A stretch of DNA of 59,464 nt, from positions 1 to 59,464 of the forward strand of contig WYDT01000045.1 of NCBI GenBank assembly GCA_013122435.1, read 5' to 3'. Positions 8,080 to 16,743 of the stretch are shown piece after piece. The stretch is from Chloroflexi bacterium AL-N1 (GTDB lineage: Bacteria; Chloroflexota; Chloroflexia; Chloroflexales; Roseiflexaceae). How positions within the stretch are numbered: position 1 is the first letter of the stretch; the number at the start of each line of letters is the position of its first letter. The translations under genes were made by a program, and so were the position numbers. Below the pieces are notes generated by a model. The model was not told where the DNA came from. It did no database searches and saw only the letters and a list, made by a program, of their open reading frames with translations.

Positions 8080-9222
8080 CTACATGCCTGTACCAGTTTG
8101 TGCCTGCTCAGTTTGGCGGGCCCGATTCTGTTGATTAATAAACGTTATCACTGCAAATGCCTCAGAGATATCTTCAGCACTGACCAGCCCAAGGTACTGT
8201 TCTCCTTCGTATACGGCCACCACGCGTACATTACTTTCGGCCATCTTCTGGCGTACTTCATCGAGACTATCACCACAATTGACCCGCACGATCTCACGGC
8301 GCATAATGCTGGTGACATACAGATCCTGCGTATTGGATGACAGGGATCGCAGTACGTCGTTGCGTGTGACAATGCCAATAAGCTGCTGGCCCTGCATCAC
8401 GGCAAAATCTGGTTGATAGCTGGTCAAAATGTAGTCGACTACCTTACTCACCCGATCTCCGATAGTCAATGTCAGGGCATGTTTATTGTAGGCATCATCG
8501 ATACGCAGTGTTGTCAGAACCGTACGTGCCTGTGTCTGAGCGTTTTCCTGTCCGGCACCAAAGAAGATAAAAGCTGCCACCAGAATAAGTAAAATATTGC
8601 CGATGAAGATAGCAAAAACGGCCATCAGCACCGCAAAAACCTGTCCGGTACGCGAAGCAATCTGTGTGGCACGGCGGTGGGTCATAAACATTTCGAGCAC
8701 CGCACGGAGTACCCGCCCACCATCAAGCGGAAACGCCGGTATCATATTGAAGACGACCAACATCACGTTGGCATACAGCAGCCAGATGAGCAATGAACCA
8801 AGATCTGGCTCCAATCGCAAACTGGTTGTCAGTGAGTCAAAACCCAGTAAGGCTACTTTAAAGCCTAATACGACAAAGAGTATCGCGGCGATGACGACAT
8901 TGACCAGTGGACCAGCAAGGGCGATCAGTAGCTCATGCATTGGTTTCGAGGGAGTGCGAGTGAGGAGTGCGACACCGCCGAGTGGTAGCAGCAGAATCTC
9001 ACGTACGGGGATACCGAAGCGTTGAGCTACGATACTATGCCCAAGCTCGTGTAGCACCACACATACAAACAGGAGGATCATCACCAGGACGCCAAAGAGT
9101 GCGCCGGGTACACCGAACTGCGAACCAAACTGAAAGGCCCCAAAAGCTAAAATTAAAAAAAAGGTAAGATGTACTTTAATATCAATACCAGCAATTTGCC
9201 CAATACGAAATGACCAACTCAT
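8080..9222 (-). CDS. M50 site-2-type membrane metalloprotease with two CBS domains
   Basis: The 380-residue protein has six or so hydrophobic segments in its first 230 residues. The zinc motif HELGHSIVAQ is at about residue 62, and the second motif NMIPAFPLDGGRVLRAV lies near residue 160; together these define intramembrane M50 peptidases of the Rip3/SpoIVFB-like group. Two CBS domains follow (DYILTSYQPDFAVMQ to DVLRSLSS, and VTSIMRREIVRVN to LGLVSAEDISEA), which typically sense adenine nucleotides. Its substrate is probably a membrane anti-sigma factor or similar protein, but none is visible nearby. It is divergent from the thioredoxin gene and convergent with recD2. Confidence 0.92.
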   Translation of the reverse strand: MSWSFRIGQIAGIDIKVHLTFFLILAFGAFQFGSQFGVPGALFGVLVMILLFVCVVLHELGHSIVAQRFGIPVREILLLPLGGVALLTRTPSKPMHELLIALAGPLVNVVIAAILFVVLGFKVALLGFDSLTTSLRLEPDLGSLLIWLLYANVMLVVFNMIPAFPLDGGRVLRAVLEMFMTHRRATQIASRTGQVFAVLMAVFAIFIGNILLILVAAFIFFGAGQENAQTQARTVLTTLRIDDAYNKHALTLTIGDRVSKVVDYILTSYQPDFAVMQGQQLIGIVTRNDVLRSLSSNTQDLYVTSIMRREIVRVNCGDSLDEVRQKMAESNVRVVAVYEGEQYLGLVSAEDISEAFAVITFINQQNRARQTEQAQTGTGM

Positions 9223-9424
9223 ATGTTTTACTCCATCGCCCCGTTATTTGCGGAACGTACGTATTCATTCACAACAGCAAACAAAATACACATTTTGTAA
9301 GTTAATGTTTTACCCACAAATGTGTGTGAGTCAACAAAATTATGCTTTTATTATTTATATATACGGACATTGTACTATAAACAGACGGAAAAAAGCATAG
9401 CCGGGTTGCACTGATCTGCGTTTT
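9223..9424. other. AT-rich divergent intergenic region
   Basis: This region lies between the divergent protease and thioredoxin genes. It contains a short CCCACA/TGTGTG-like inverted motif near 9313-9328 but no gene. It presumably holds the leftward promoter of the protease. Confidence 0.4.
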
Positions 9425-9454
9425 TTGGCACTTGTAGGTGTTTTCTGCTACACT
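9425..9454 (+). promoter_or_regulatory. probable promoter of the thioredoxin-TPR gene
   Basis: TTGGCA at 9425-9430 and TACACT at 9449-9454 are 18 bases apart, with a TGC extension before the -10. The leader to the ATG at 9547 would be about 85 bases. Confidence 0.6.
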
Positions 9455-9546
9455 TGCAATGAGAGTCTTGTGAACCAAATAATCTTTGTATATTGCACAT
9501 GTATTATGATGATTTCGTGTTTAAGTGAAGTGGAGCCTAGAGCATT

Positions 9547-10425
9547 ATGACGACGTATACACCACCAGAACAGGGAGCGAATGCACCTATTATTGAGGTT
9601 GACCAGAGTAACTTTGAGCGTGAAGTGGTGGCTCGCTCACGAGAGGTACCGGTAGTCGTTGATTTTTGGGCGCCCTGGTGTGGCCCCTGTCGCGCGTTAG
9701 GTCCTACGCTGGAACGCCTGGCTGAAGAGTCTCAGGGTGCTTTTGTGCTGGCCAAGGTCAATGTTGATCAGAATCAACAATTGGCGCTGGCCTTTCAGGT
9801 TCAGGGTATTCCCGCAGTAAAAGCTCTGAAAGACGGCAAGATTGTTGATGAATTTACTGGTGCATTGCCGGAAAGGCAAATCCGGGAGTGGCTCAAGCGC
9901 TTTATGCCGTCCAAAACCGATGGTATTATTGAGGCAGCCGCAGCCCTCGAAGCAACCGATCCCGATGAGGCTATTGCGCGTTATCGTGTAGGTCTGGGCA
10001 GCGATCCGGAGAATCCTGTGGGTTTGTTCGGCCTTGGCCGTTTACTCTTTATGCGTGGTGAGCAGGAAGGTGTAATGTTATTGCAAGAGGTGCCAATCGG
10101 GTCGCCTTTCTACAGCCGCGCTCAGGGTTTGTTAGAGCTGGCCGATTTCTTTGGGCAGGCCAGCGATGTTGATGCCGCCACATTACAAGAACGTATGGCA
10201 AACGATGCACGCGATCTGGAGGCACGCTATCAGTTAGCGATACGCTACACACAGGATGAACAGTATACCGATGCACTCGATCAATTGCTGGCCATTGTGA
10301 TGCGTGACCGTTCACTCCACGATGATGGTGCACGCAGAGCCATGCTGGGTATATTTGCGATGATGGGCAATGACAACGAAGTGGTGGTTGACTATCAGCG
10401 TAAACTGGCGAGTGCACTTTTCTGA
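9547..10425 (+). CDS. thioredoxin-domain protein with TPR tail (CnoX/YbbN-like)
   Basis: The N-terminal ~110 residues are a thioredoxin fold with the intact redox centre FWAPWCGPCRALGPTL and the cis-proline loop VQGIPAVKAL. The remaining ~175 residues are helical TPR-like repeats (ATDPDEAIARYRVGL, NPVGLFGLGRLLF, QYTDALDQLLAIV). This architecture matches CnoX/YbbN, a holdase chaperone that protects proteins from oxidation; unlike E. coli YbbN the CGPC pair is kept, so redox activity is likely. A promoter lies at 9425-9454. The next gene starts 50 bases downstream and is a PyrK-like protein. Confidence 0.88.
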   Translation: MTTYTPPEQGANAPIIEVDQSNFEREVVARSREVPVVVDFWAPWCGPCRALGPTLERLAEESQGAFVLAKVNVDQNQQLALAFQVQGIPAVKALKDGKIVDEFTGALPERQIREWLKRFMPSKTDGIIEAAAALEATDPDEAIARYRVGLGSDPENPVGLFGLGRLLFMRGEQEGVMLLQEVPIGSPFYSRAQGLLELADFFGQASDVDAATLQERMANDARDLEARYQLAIRYTQDEQYTDALDQLLAIVMRDRSLHDDGARRAMLGIFAMMGNDNEVVVDYQRKLASALF

Positions 10426-10474
10426 TGGTAATACGTGAGTATGAAGAACCACCAATGATGCGAACATAAATCCC

Positions 10475-11335
10475 GTGGCCCAACAACATTACTTAACCGT
10501 TGCCGACCAACGTCAGGTCACACCACAACTGTACTGGCTCACGCTCCACGCACCAGATCTGGCGCGTAATGTGCGTGCTGGCCAGTATGTTCTGGTGCGT
10601 TGTGCTGAGGTGGGCAGCTATGATCCCCTATTGCGACGGCCTTTGTTTGTGGCGGCTGTCGAAGAGGCCGTTGGTCAGATAGGGTTCTTGTATGCGCCCA
10701 ACGAACGTGGCCTGGCGTGGCTGGCGCGGGGGCAGGCTGGCGCTGTGTTGGATGTGGTTGGGCTATTTGGACGCCCACTGGTTTTGAACCAACAGACGCG
10801 CAGTGTGTTGTTGATCGGTCAGGGTGAACGCTGTACACCTCTGCTTTTGCTGGCCCATCAGGCGGTGGTGCGCGGGGCTGCCGTAACCTTGTTGCTCAGC
10901 ATGCCACATCGCGATGCGTTGCCACCGGCCTTTTTGTTGCCAATGGATGTGGAGTATCAGCACGTGGTGGGGAATGTGACCGATCTGCTCCTTGCGGAAG
11001 AGTCTGCGACACAGGATCAAACTCTTTCTAAAAAAGCACAGCGCAAACAGCGTAAGCAACCGAAGCCTTTGTTGTCCGAAATGCGTGCACCGCTAATCGC
11101 CTGGGCCGATCAGGTCTGTGTTGCGGCTCCACCCGATCAGCTTGAGTTGGTCGCCCACTTGATTCGTCATACGCGGTTGCGCTGGGATCGTGGGTTTGCA
11201 AGCGTAATCGTAGAAGCTCCACTGGTGTGTGGTGTGGGGGCTTGCGGCGTATGTGCCACTAATACACGTCAAGGGGTGCGGATGGTCTGTGCCGATGGCC
11301 CAGTGTTGGATCTGCGAGATATAGAGTTAGGATAA
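10475..11335 (+). CDS. PyrK-like iron-sulfur flavoprotein, dihydroorotate dehydrogenase electron transfer subunit family
   Basis: The C-terminus carries the [2Fe-2S] signature CGVGACGVCATNT followed by a fourth Cys in VRMVCADGPVL, diagnostic of PyrK. The N-terminal FAD domain resembles ferredoxin reductases (AGQYVLVRC, LLRRPLFVA). The usual RPxS flavin motif reads RPLF, and the NAD-binding region contains a ~25-residue basic insert (KKAQRKQRKQPKP). PyrK normally passes electrons from class 1B PyrD to NAD. Here the nearby pyrD is class 2, so the partner or role is uncertain. The start is GTG at 10475. It ends four bases before the next gene. Confidence 0.75.
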   Translation: MAQQHYLTVADQRQVTPQLYWLTLHAPDLARNVRAGQYVLVRCAEVGSYDPLLRRPLFVAAVEEAVGQIGFLYAPNERGLAWLARGQAGAVLDVVGLFGRPLVLNQQTRSVLLIGQGERCTPLLLLAHQAVVRGAAVTLLLSMPHRDALPPAFLLPMDVEYQHVVGNVTDLLLAEESATQDQTLSKKAQRKQRKQPKPLLSEMRAPLIAWADQVCVAAPPDQLELVAHLIRHTRLRWDRGFASVIVEAPLVCGVGACGVCATNTRQGVRMVCADGPVLDLRDIELG

Positions 11336-11339
11336 CTCG

Positions 11340-12431
11340 ATGGATTTAGATTGCATCTATCAGGGAGATTGTCGTGAACAACTGTCTGCGCTGCCAGATA
11401 AAAGTATCGATCTGATCTTTGCTGATCCGCCGTATAACCTGCAATTGAATGCGGATTTGTGGCGGCCCAATATGACCAAAGTTGATGCAGTTGATGATGC
11501 CTGGGATCAGTTCGAGGATTTTGCAGCCTATGATCGATTCACGTACGTGTGGCTCTCCGCATGTCGGCGGGTACTCAAAGACGATGGCACCATCTGGGTG
11601 ATTGGTTCCTATCACAATATCTATCGGGTTGGCGCGATCTTACAGGATTTAGGCTATTGGTTTCTCAATGATGTGGTCTGGGTTAAGACAAATCCGATGC
11701 CGCAATTTCGGGGTGTGCGCTTTACCAATGCCCACGAAACTCTGTTGTGGTGTAAGAAATCGCAGGACCAGAAGCGCTACACCTTTCACTATCAAGCAAT
11801 GAAAACGCTCAACGAAGGGAAGCAGATGCGGAGCGATTGGCACATGCCGTTATGCACTGGTGGAGAGCGTTTGCGGGTGAATGGAGCAAAGGCGCACACC
11901 ACGCAGAAACCGGAAGCATTGCTCTATCGCGTTATTCTGTCTAGCTCCAATCCTGGCGATGTCGTGCTCGATCCCTTCTTTGGTACGGGTACCACCGGCG
12001 CGGTGGCAAAAAAGCTCGGGCGTCATTTTATCGGTATCGAGCGAGAACAGTCGTACATTGAGGTCGCGCAGAAGCGTCTCGCAGCTATTCCGCCACCACA
12101 GCTAGATGTCGAAGTATATGGCCAGTTCGAGACCAAACGTACGCTTCCCCGCGTCGCTTTTGCCGCTTTGCTTGAGCAGGGCTTGTTGCTTCCCGGACAA
12201 TTGTTGTTTTACGACAAAAAGCCCGATCAGGTTGTCACCGTGCTGGCAGACGGCTCACTTCGCACGTCTGATGGCATGCGTGGGTCGATCCACAAAATTG
12301 GCGCACTGGTTGGTAACCTGCCGTCCTGCAATGGCTGGGATCACTGGTACTATGCGGATGAGCAGAACGATCTTTTGGTGATTGATACGCTGCGAGAGCG
12401 GATCAGGCAAATGGCGAAGCGAAACGAATGA
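11340..12431 (+). CDS. CcrM/HinfI-type DNA adenine methyltransferase with RAMA domain
   Basis: This beta-class N6-adenine methyltransferase has motif IV ADPPYNLQLNADLWRP near residue 30. The CcrM-like AVDDAWDQFEDFAAYDRF follows, then the late SAM motif LDPFFGTGTTGAVAKKL. The last ~90 residues match the RAMA domain found at the CcrM C-terminus (LLPGQLLFYDKK, LADGSLRTSDGMRGSIHKIG). The close match to CcrM predicts GANTC methylation; this is inference. No restriction endonuclease is adjacent, so it is probably an orphan regulatory methylase. It sits between the pyrK-like and pyrD genes on the same strand, four bases after the former. Confidence 0.9.
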   Translation: MDLDCIYQGDCREQLSALPDKSIDLIFADPPYNLQLNADLWRPNMTKVDAVDDAWDQFEDFAAYDRFTYVWLSACRRVLKDDGTIWVIGSYHNIYRVGAILQDLGYWFLNDVVWVKTNPMPQFRGVRFTNAHETLLWCKKSQDQKRYTFHYQAMKTLNEGKQMRSDWHMPLCTGGERLRVNGAKAHTTQKPEALLYRVILSSSNPGDVVLDPFFGTGTTGAVAKKLGRHFIGIEREQSYIEVAQKRLAAIPPPQLDVEVYGQFETKRTLPRVAFAALLEQGLLLPGQLLFYDKKPDQVVTVLADGSLRTSDGMRGSIHKIGALVGNLPSCNGWDHWYYADEQNDLLVIDTLRERIRQMAKRNE

Positions 12432-12526
12432 TCAGATGTTGTGATGAACGTGGTATGTTATGGTTTCGTACGATTACAAACAGTTCCTATTTTCTTCAGA
12501 TATGTGCAAAATAGTAAGGTAAATAC

Positions 12527-13600
12527 GTGCTTTATCATGCGATTAAGCCACTCCTGTTTCGCCTTGATGCCGAACGTGCCCACGACCTGATAACGGGTTT
12601 GCTACGGTTGGTTGGTGATGTGCCATTGGCGAGGGCGGTGCTCCAGGCTTGGTTTGCCTATGAAGACCCACAATTGTCGGTGTCGTGTGCTGGTTTACAC
12701 CTGTCCAATCCGGTTGGTCTGGCAGCAGGTTTTGACAAACAAGGCACCCTGATCGCCCCAATGGCTGCGCTCGGTTTTGGCCATGTTGAGGTAGGAACGG
12801 TGACACCCCGCCCACAGCCCGGCAATGACCTTCCGCGTATGTTTCGCCTGCCGGAAGACCATGCCGTGATCAACCGACTGGGCTTTAATAGCACGGGTAT
12901 GTCGGTGGTCGCGCGGCGCTTATCTACTACAAAACACCGTATTCCCATTGGGATTAATATTGGCAAAAATCGTACGACACCGCTGGAGCGTTCGGTTGAA
13001 GACTATGTGGCGACCTTTGTTGCATTAGTCTCCCTGGCAGATTATGTGACGGTGAATATCTCATCGCCTAACACTCCGGGTCTGCGACAGTTGCATGAGC
13101 GCACCGCTTTGGAGACCCTGTTACGTGAATTGATGGAATATAATCAACGGCTACCCCACCCGCGACCGCTTTTTCTCAAGGTGTCGCCTGACGAGACAGC
13201 AGCACAACTTGATGACGTGGTTCGTGTTGCGCTCGATGTAGGCATTACTGGTTTTATCGCCTGTAACACAACGTTGGCACGTGATGGTTTGTGTGGTCAG
13301 TCACGTGATGAAACGGGTGGTTTGAGTGGTCGCCCCTTGACGGTACGTGCGCGTGAGTCGATTGCTTACCTTTATCGATCAACAGCAGGTCGACTACCAA
13401 TCATCGGTGTGGGTGGTGTTGCTACGGCTGAAGATGCTTATGGCCATATTGGTGCCGGAGCTACGTTGGTACAACTCTACACGGGTCTCGTGTATGAAGG
13501 GCCAGGGTGCGTACAAGCGCTAAAAGCGGGACTAGTACGCTTGATACGGCGCGATGGTTTATCGAGCATACAGGATGCAATCGGGGTTAAAGCATTTTAG
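12527..13600 (+). CDS. pyrD: class 2 dihydroorotate dehydrogenase (quinone)
   Basis: The 357-residue protein oxidises dihydroorotate to orotate in pyrimidine synthesis, passing electrons to membrane quinones. The class 2 N-terminal helical extension is present (LLFRLDAERAHDLITGLL). The core has NPVGLAAGFDKQG, VEVGTVTPRPQPGN, INRLGFNSTGM, the catalytic-serine motif NISSPNTPGLRQL, KVSPD, TGFIACNTT, and phosphate-binding GVGGVATAEDA and GATLVQLYTG. Class 1 enzymes would show Cys in the NxSCPN motif. The start is GTG at 12527, 95 bases after the methyltransferase gene. Confidence 0.95.
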   Translation: MLYHAIKPLLFRLDAERAHDLITGLLRLVGDVPLARAVLQAWFAYEDPQLSVSCAGLHLSNPVGLAAGFDKQGTLIAPMAALGFGHVEVGTVTPRPQPGNDLPRMFRLPEDHAVINRLGFNSTGMSVVARRLSTTKHRIPIGINIGKNRTTPLERSVEDYVATFVALVSLADYVTVNISSPNTPGLRQLHERTALETLLRELMEYNQRLPHPRPLFLKVSPDETAAQLDDVVRVALDVGITGFIACNTTLARDGLCGQSRDETGGLSGRPLTVRARESIAYLYRSTAGRLPIIGVGGVATAEDAYGHIGAGATLVQLYTGLVYEGPGCVQALKAGLVRLIRRDGLSSIQDAIGVKAF

Positions 13601-13670
13601 TTTTTGACATTTGTCTTTACACTCTTGGGACCAAAAGAGCCGATTCATCGCTTTGTATTGTAATTTACTA

Positions 13671-13699
13671 TTGCATTGATGCCATGCATAGTGTATAAT
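13671..13699 (+). promoter_or_regulatory. promoter of the sortase operon
   Basis: TTGCAT at 13671-13676 and TATAAT at 13694-13699 are separated by 17 bases. A small AGCTC/GAGCT hairpin follows at 13711-13724 in the leader. Confidence 0.7.
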
Positions 13700-13748
13700 C
13701 GGCGCAAAATAGCTCGTAAGAGCTAGCACGACGACATGCGAGATCGAC

Positions 13749-14642
13749 ATGACTGCCAAACATCATTCTAGCCACGCACCTGACAATCAAGAATCGCTTG
13801 AGTTATTAGAAATGCTCTTCGAGTCTCAACCGACTCCGAGCAATCTGCAACGCACTCCTGTTGCGCTACGATCCGAGAAGGCGCAACGTGATTATGTATT
13901 GCGTGGGTTTCTCCGGCGCACCTGGGTTGATGGTGTTCTGAAGCACTCAGAACGTTTGTTTGTATTGGCTGCTTTGATCGTTTTTAGCATCTGGCTTATT
14001 GATGGACCGATACGCGATTGGTGGTATGATCGAAGCAACACAACTGAACTATCGACAGGTGTTGTTGCCCCATCAGATGTTGCACACACGAAAGTCGGAG
14101 ATCTGGTTGAAGAAGGTGTTCGTGCAGCCCCACTGCCGTACGTTACATCAGATATGTTAGCTGCTGATCCAGTGGAAGATTTTATTACGCCGCGCCAGGC
14201 CATGCCACGTGAGGCGCTTGCTGTCGAACAACAACCAAGTAAACTAGTTGTTCCGGCAATCGGTCTTGATACATCAGTCGAAGAGGTTTTTATCGTAGAT
14301 GGTGTTTGGGAAGTCGCTGAATACGCAGCCGGATATCTTCATGGCACTGCTTTACCAGAGGAAGAAGGTAATACCGTTTTAGCAGGACATGCCGGTATGC
14401 GAGGCGCAGTATTTCGTGATCTGGGGCAGCTTAGTATTGATGATGATATCTACCTTGATGCTGGTGGTTGGCGCTACCACTACCGTGTGCGTCATTCCAC
14501 GACCGTATGGCCAACACAGGTCGAAGTGCTAGATCCGAACGATTCGCCCGTACTGACGATGATTACTTGTACCAACTGGGACACACAACGGCTGGTTGTG
14601 GTCGCAGATTTGGTTGGTTCGCAGCCATCTCCCAGGACATAG
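13749..14642 (+). CDS. sortase
   Basis: The 297-residue protein has an ~80-residue cytoplasmic N-terminus and one membrane anchor (LFVLAALIVFSIWLIDG). The extracellular sortase domain has the catalytic His in VLAGHAGMRGAVFRDL, Cys in LTMITCTNW and Arg in DTQRLVVVADL. Sortases cut LPxTG-like signals and attach proteins to the surface. The pattern fits class D/E-type enzymes rather than housekeeping class A. It has its own promoter at 13671-13699. The next gene, 27 bases on, encodes a surface protein with a matching C-terminal sorting signal, so the two are probably a dedicated pair. Confidence 0.9.
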   Translation: MTAKHHSSHAPDNQESLELLEMLFESQPTPSNLQRTPVALRSEKAQRDYVLRGFLRRTWVDGVLKHSERLFVLAALIVFSIWLIDGPIRDWWYDRSNTTELSTGVVAPSDVAHTKVGDLVEEGVRAAPLPYVTSDMLAADPVEDFITPRQAMPREALAVEQQPSKLVVPAIGLDTSVEEVFIVDGVWEVAEYAAGYLHGTALPEEEGNTVLAGHAGMRGAVFRDLGQLSIDDDIYLDAGGWRYHYRVRHSTTVWPTQVEVLDPNDSPVLTMITCTNWDTQRLVVVADLVGSQPSPRT

Positions 14643-14669
14643 CTGCGTTTTGATGGAGGGATGTTCTCT

Positions 14670-16568
14670 ATGAGGCGCTTTCGTCGCACAAATTCACCAT
14701 TGCCCGGGCGCAAGCCGAAGCCCTGGACGCCTCTTGAGGTTTCACTCATTGCGCTTAGTTTATTGTTGATCGTATTTCCACTATATGGCGAAGTTTATCG
14801 GTGGGTTAATCCATCGATTGTTCCTGCTGCACCATTAGGCCAACGGGTGACTGCAGTACCGTCGGAGGTGACACAGCCCCCCGCAACGCAGCCACCGGGA
14901 GCAACAAATACGCCCGATCCTGGGTTGCCCACGAACACACCGGACCCTGGGTTGCCCACGAACACACCGGACCCTGGGTTGCCCACGAACACACCGGATC
15001 CTGGGTTGCCTACGAATACGCCAGACCCAGGTGCTACACAACCTCCTGCTACGCAACCTCCTGGCGAGCCAACTGCAACATCAACACCTTTTGTCGGAGA
15101 ACCGCCCTTAACTGTTGAAAAGATTGCATCTGTCTCTAGCGCAGGCCGTGGACAAGAGTTTAACTATGTTATTTCGGTATTTTCTAATAGTGAGACACCG
15201 CGCAATGTACAAGTTCAGGATGATATTGCTGCTGAATTGGAAGTACTCAGTGCCAGTCCCAGCAACGGGACCTGTACTGTGGGTGATCCCGTTTCATGTC
15301 AGGTAAGTGTGCAGCGTGGTCAACCAGCTTCAGTTAACATTGGTGTACGAGTACGTGACACGGCTGCGCCTGGTACAAGTGTATCAAACCGTGGCCTGGC
15401 ACAGGACGATGCCAATAATACGGCAGCTTCCGATGCGGTTTCTGTTGAGATTACCGATCAAGTGGCACCACCACCCAATCCAACCACGCCACCGGGTCAG
15501 CCGACCACGCCACCAGGACAGCCGACCACGCCACCGGGTCAGCCGACCACGCCACCAGGACAGCCAACCACGCCACCGGCACCGGACCCACCGCCGCCGC
15601 GCGATGATGATGACGATGACGATGATGATGGTGGATCGGAACCGGCACCACCGCCGGCACCAACCTCGCCACCACCGCCGCCGTTGCCGCCAGTTCCACC
15701 ACCACAACCAGCGCCGCCTGCACCGGCACCACAACCACCGATAGCAACGGTGCCAGTAGCGACTGCTATTTCACCAGGTGCTGACGCTACCGCAACACAG
15801 GCGGCTGAAGCGACAGCGACGGCGCAGATTCCAACTGCAACACCAACACCTGATCCAGATATTTTCTTCCGCATGGCCAGTGATTGGGGAAGTGCCTTTC
15901 CGGATCAGGAAGTCAATTATGTGATTGCGTTACGTAATGTACAACCGTCAGATGGTCGGGTTTTGAGTGATGTCAATGTTTCAAGCACCCTTCCATCAAA
16001 CCTTGAGGTCATTGCGGCTCAATCAGACGTAGGAGTTGATCCAAACGTTGCTGGTAATACCGTTTCGCTGGCACTTGATGAACTACGTCCTGGTGAAGGG
16101 ATTGAAATTGCGGTTCAAACGCGTATTGATGCGGATGTAGAGATAGGAACGCGTCTCGTTGCTCAGGCAGAACTCAATCACGAAGGACTGGAGCTACCGG
16201 CGTTTTCAAACGTGGTCACCGTGCTCGTAGTTGGTGTTGCACCACTTAATGCTCAGACAAACATCACCAGCACCGCAACACTCACGACTACGACGGCAAC
16301 GGCCGCAACGGTTGGTACGGAAACACCAACGTTAACGGTTGAACTTACGGAAACACCGACGGCCACCGGCGACGTAACAACAGAAGATACGGATACGACA
16401 GCAGAACCTGAGCCTACTGATGTTCCAGCACCCGCAGGAGGAGCAACGGAGGATAGCGATACGCTACCTGCTACAAGTACTGGTATTCCTTTCCTGGGGT
16501 TCACACTACTTGGTGCAACGCTGATGGTTCGAACTGTTCGTATACGTCGTGATCAATCGCGCATATAG
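14670..16568 (+). CDS. proline-rich surface protein with DUF11-type domains and a sortase signal
   Basis: A membrane segment follows a basic N-terminus (PLEVSLIALSLLLIVFPLY). Then come five TNTPDPGLP-type units, a DUF11-like domain (LTVEKIASVSSAGRGQEFNYVI, kept here as two parts of one domain), four TTPPGQP units, an Asp run, a Pro-rich spacer, a second DUF11-like domain (DQEVNYVIALRN), a Thr-rich stalk, and the tail LPATSTG, hydrophobic segment, RRDQ. The tail is a sortase-type cell wall sorting signal. ATG 14670 is chosen over 14661 because GGAGGG ends at 14660, nine bases away. The sortase encoded just upstream is the likely partner. The repeats suggest a flexible stalk of variable length. 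Confidence 0.85.
   Translation: MRRFRRTNSPLPGRKPKPWTPLEVSLIALSLLLIVFPLYGEVYRWVNPSIVPAAPLGQRVTAVPSEVTQPPATQPPGATNTPDPGLPTNTPDPGLPTNTPDPGLPTNTPDPGLPTNTPDPGATQPPATQPPGEPTATSTPFVGEPPLTVEKIASVSSAGRGQEFNYVISVFSNSETPRNVQVQDDIAAELEVLSASPSNGTCTVGDPVSCQVSVQRGQPASVNIGVRVRDTAAPGTSVSNRGLAQDDANNTAASDAVSVEITDQVAPPPNPTTPPGQPTTPPGQPTTPPGQPTTPPGQPTTPPAPDPPPPRDDDDDDDDDGGSEPAPPPAPTSPPPPPLPPVPPPQPAPPAPAPQPPIATVPVATAISPGADATATQAAEATATAQIPTATPTPDPDIFFRMASDWGSAFPDQEVNYVIALRNVQPSDGRVLSDVNVSSTLPSNLEVIAAQSDVGVDPNVAGNTVSLALDELRPGEGIEIAVQTRIDADVEIGTRLVAQAELNHEGLELPAFSNVVTVLVVGVAPLNAQTNITSTATLTTTTATAATVGTETPTLTVELTETPTATGDVTTEDTDTTAEPEPTDVPAPAGGATEDSDTLPATSTGIPFLGFTLLGATLMVRTVRIRRDQSRI
14904..15038 (+). repeat. five tandem 27-bp coding repeats
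   Basis: Units at 14904, 14931, 14958, 14985 and 15012 each encode TNTPDPGLP or, in the last, TNTPDPGAT. The middle copies are almost identical at the DNA level, which suggests recent expansion. Confidence 0.9.
15483..15566 (+). repeat. four tandem 21-bp coding repeats
   Basis: Each unit encodes TTPPGQP. The glycine codon alternates GGT and GGA, so the array has a 42-bp higher-order period. An Asp-coding GAT/GAC run follows at about 15602-15630. Confidence 0.9.
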
Positions 16569-16593
16569 ACAGACATAACATACGTCTCATCTG

Positions 16594-16638
16594 AAACAGA
16601 AAGTTGATTGTGTTTAATCACGCAACTTTCTGTTTTGA
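16594..16638 (+). terminator. intrinsic-type terminator after the surface protein gene
   Basis: AACAGAAAGTTG pairs perfectly with CAACTTTCTGTT across a 16-base loop, and the right arm runs into T-rich sequence. Confidence 0.75.
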
Positions 16639-16743
16639 TTCCTACGATGTAGCAATCTGGATCGAACATGCATCGTTATACGTATATACATACATGGTTA
16701 TGTGTATATAATAGCTGTTAATATGTGAGAGATAGACATTGTA

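Noticed and set aside
14904..15038. Regular repeats that could suggest a CRISPR array
   Set aside because: Units are contiguous with no spacers and encode a peptide repeat; the CTTCA array at 22711 is likewise a simple repeat.
15384..15874. Long minus-strand frames rich in Trp, Arg or Gly opposite the surface protein gene
   Set aside because: They are antisense shadows of proline-rich low-complexity coding DNA and have no start signals.
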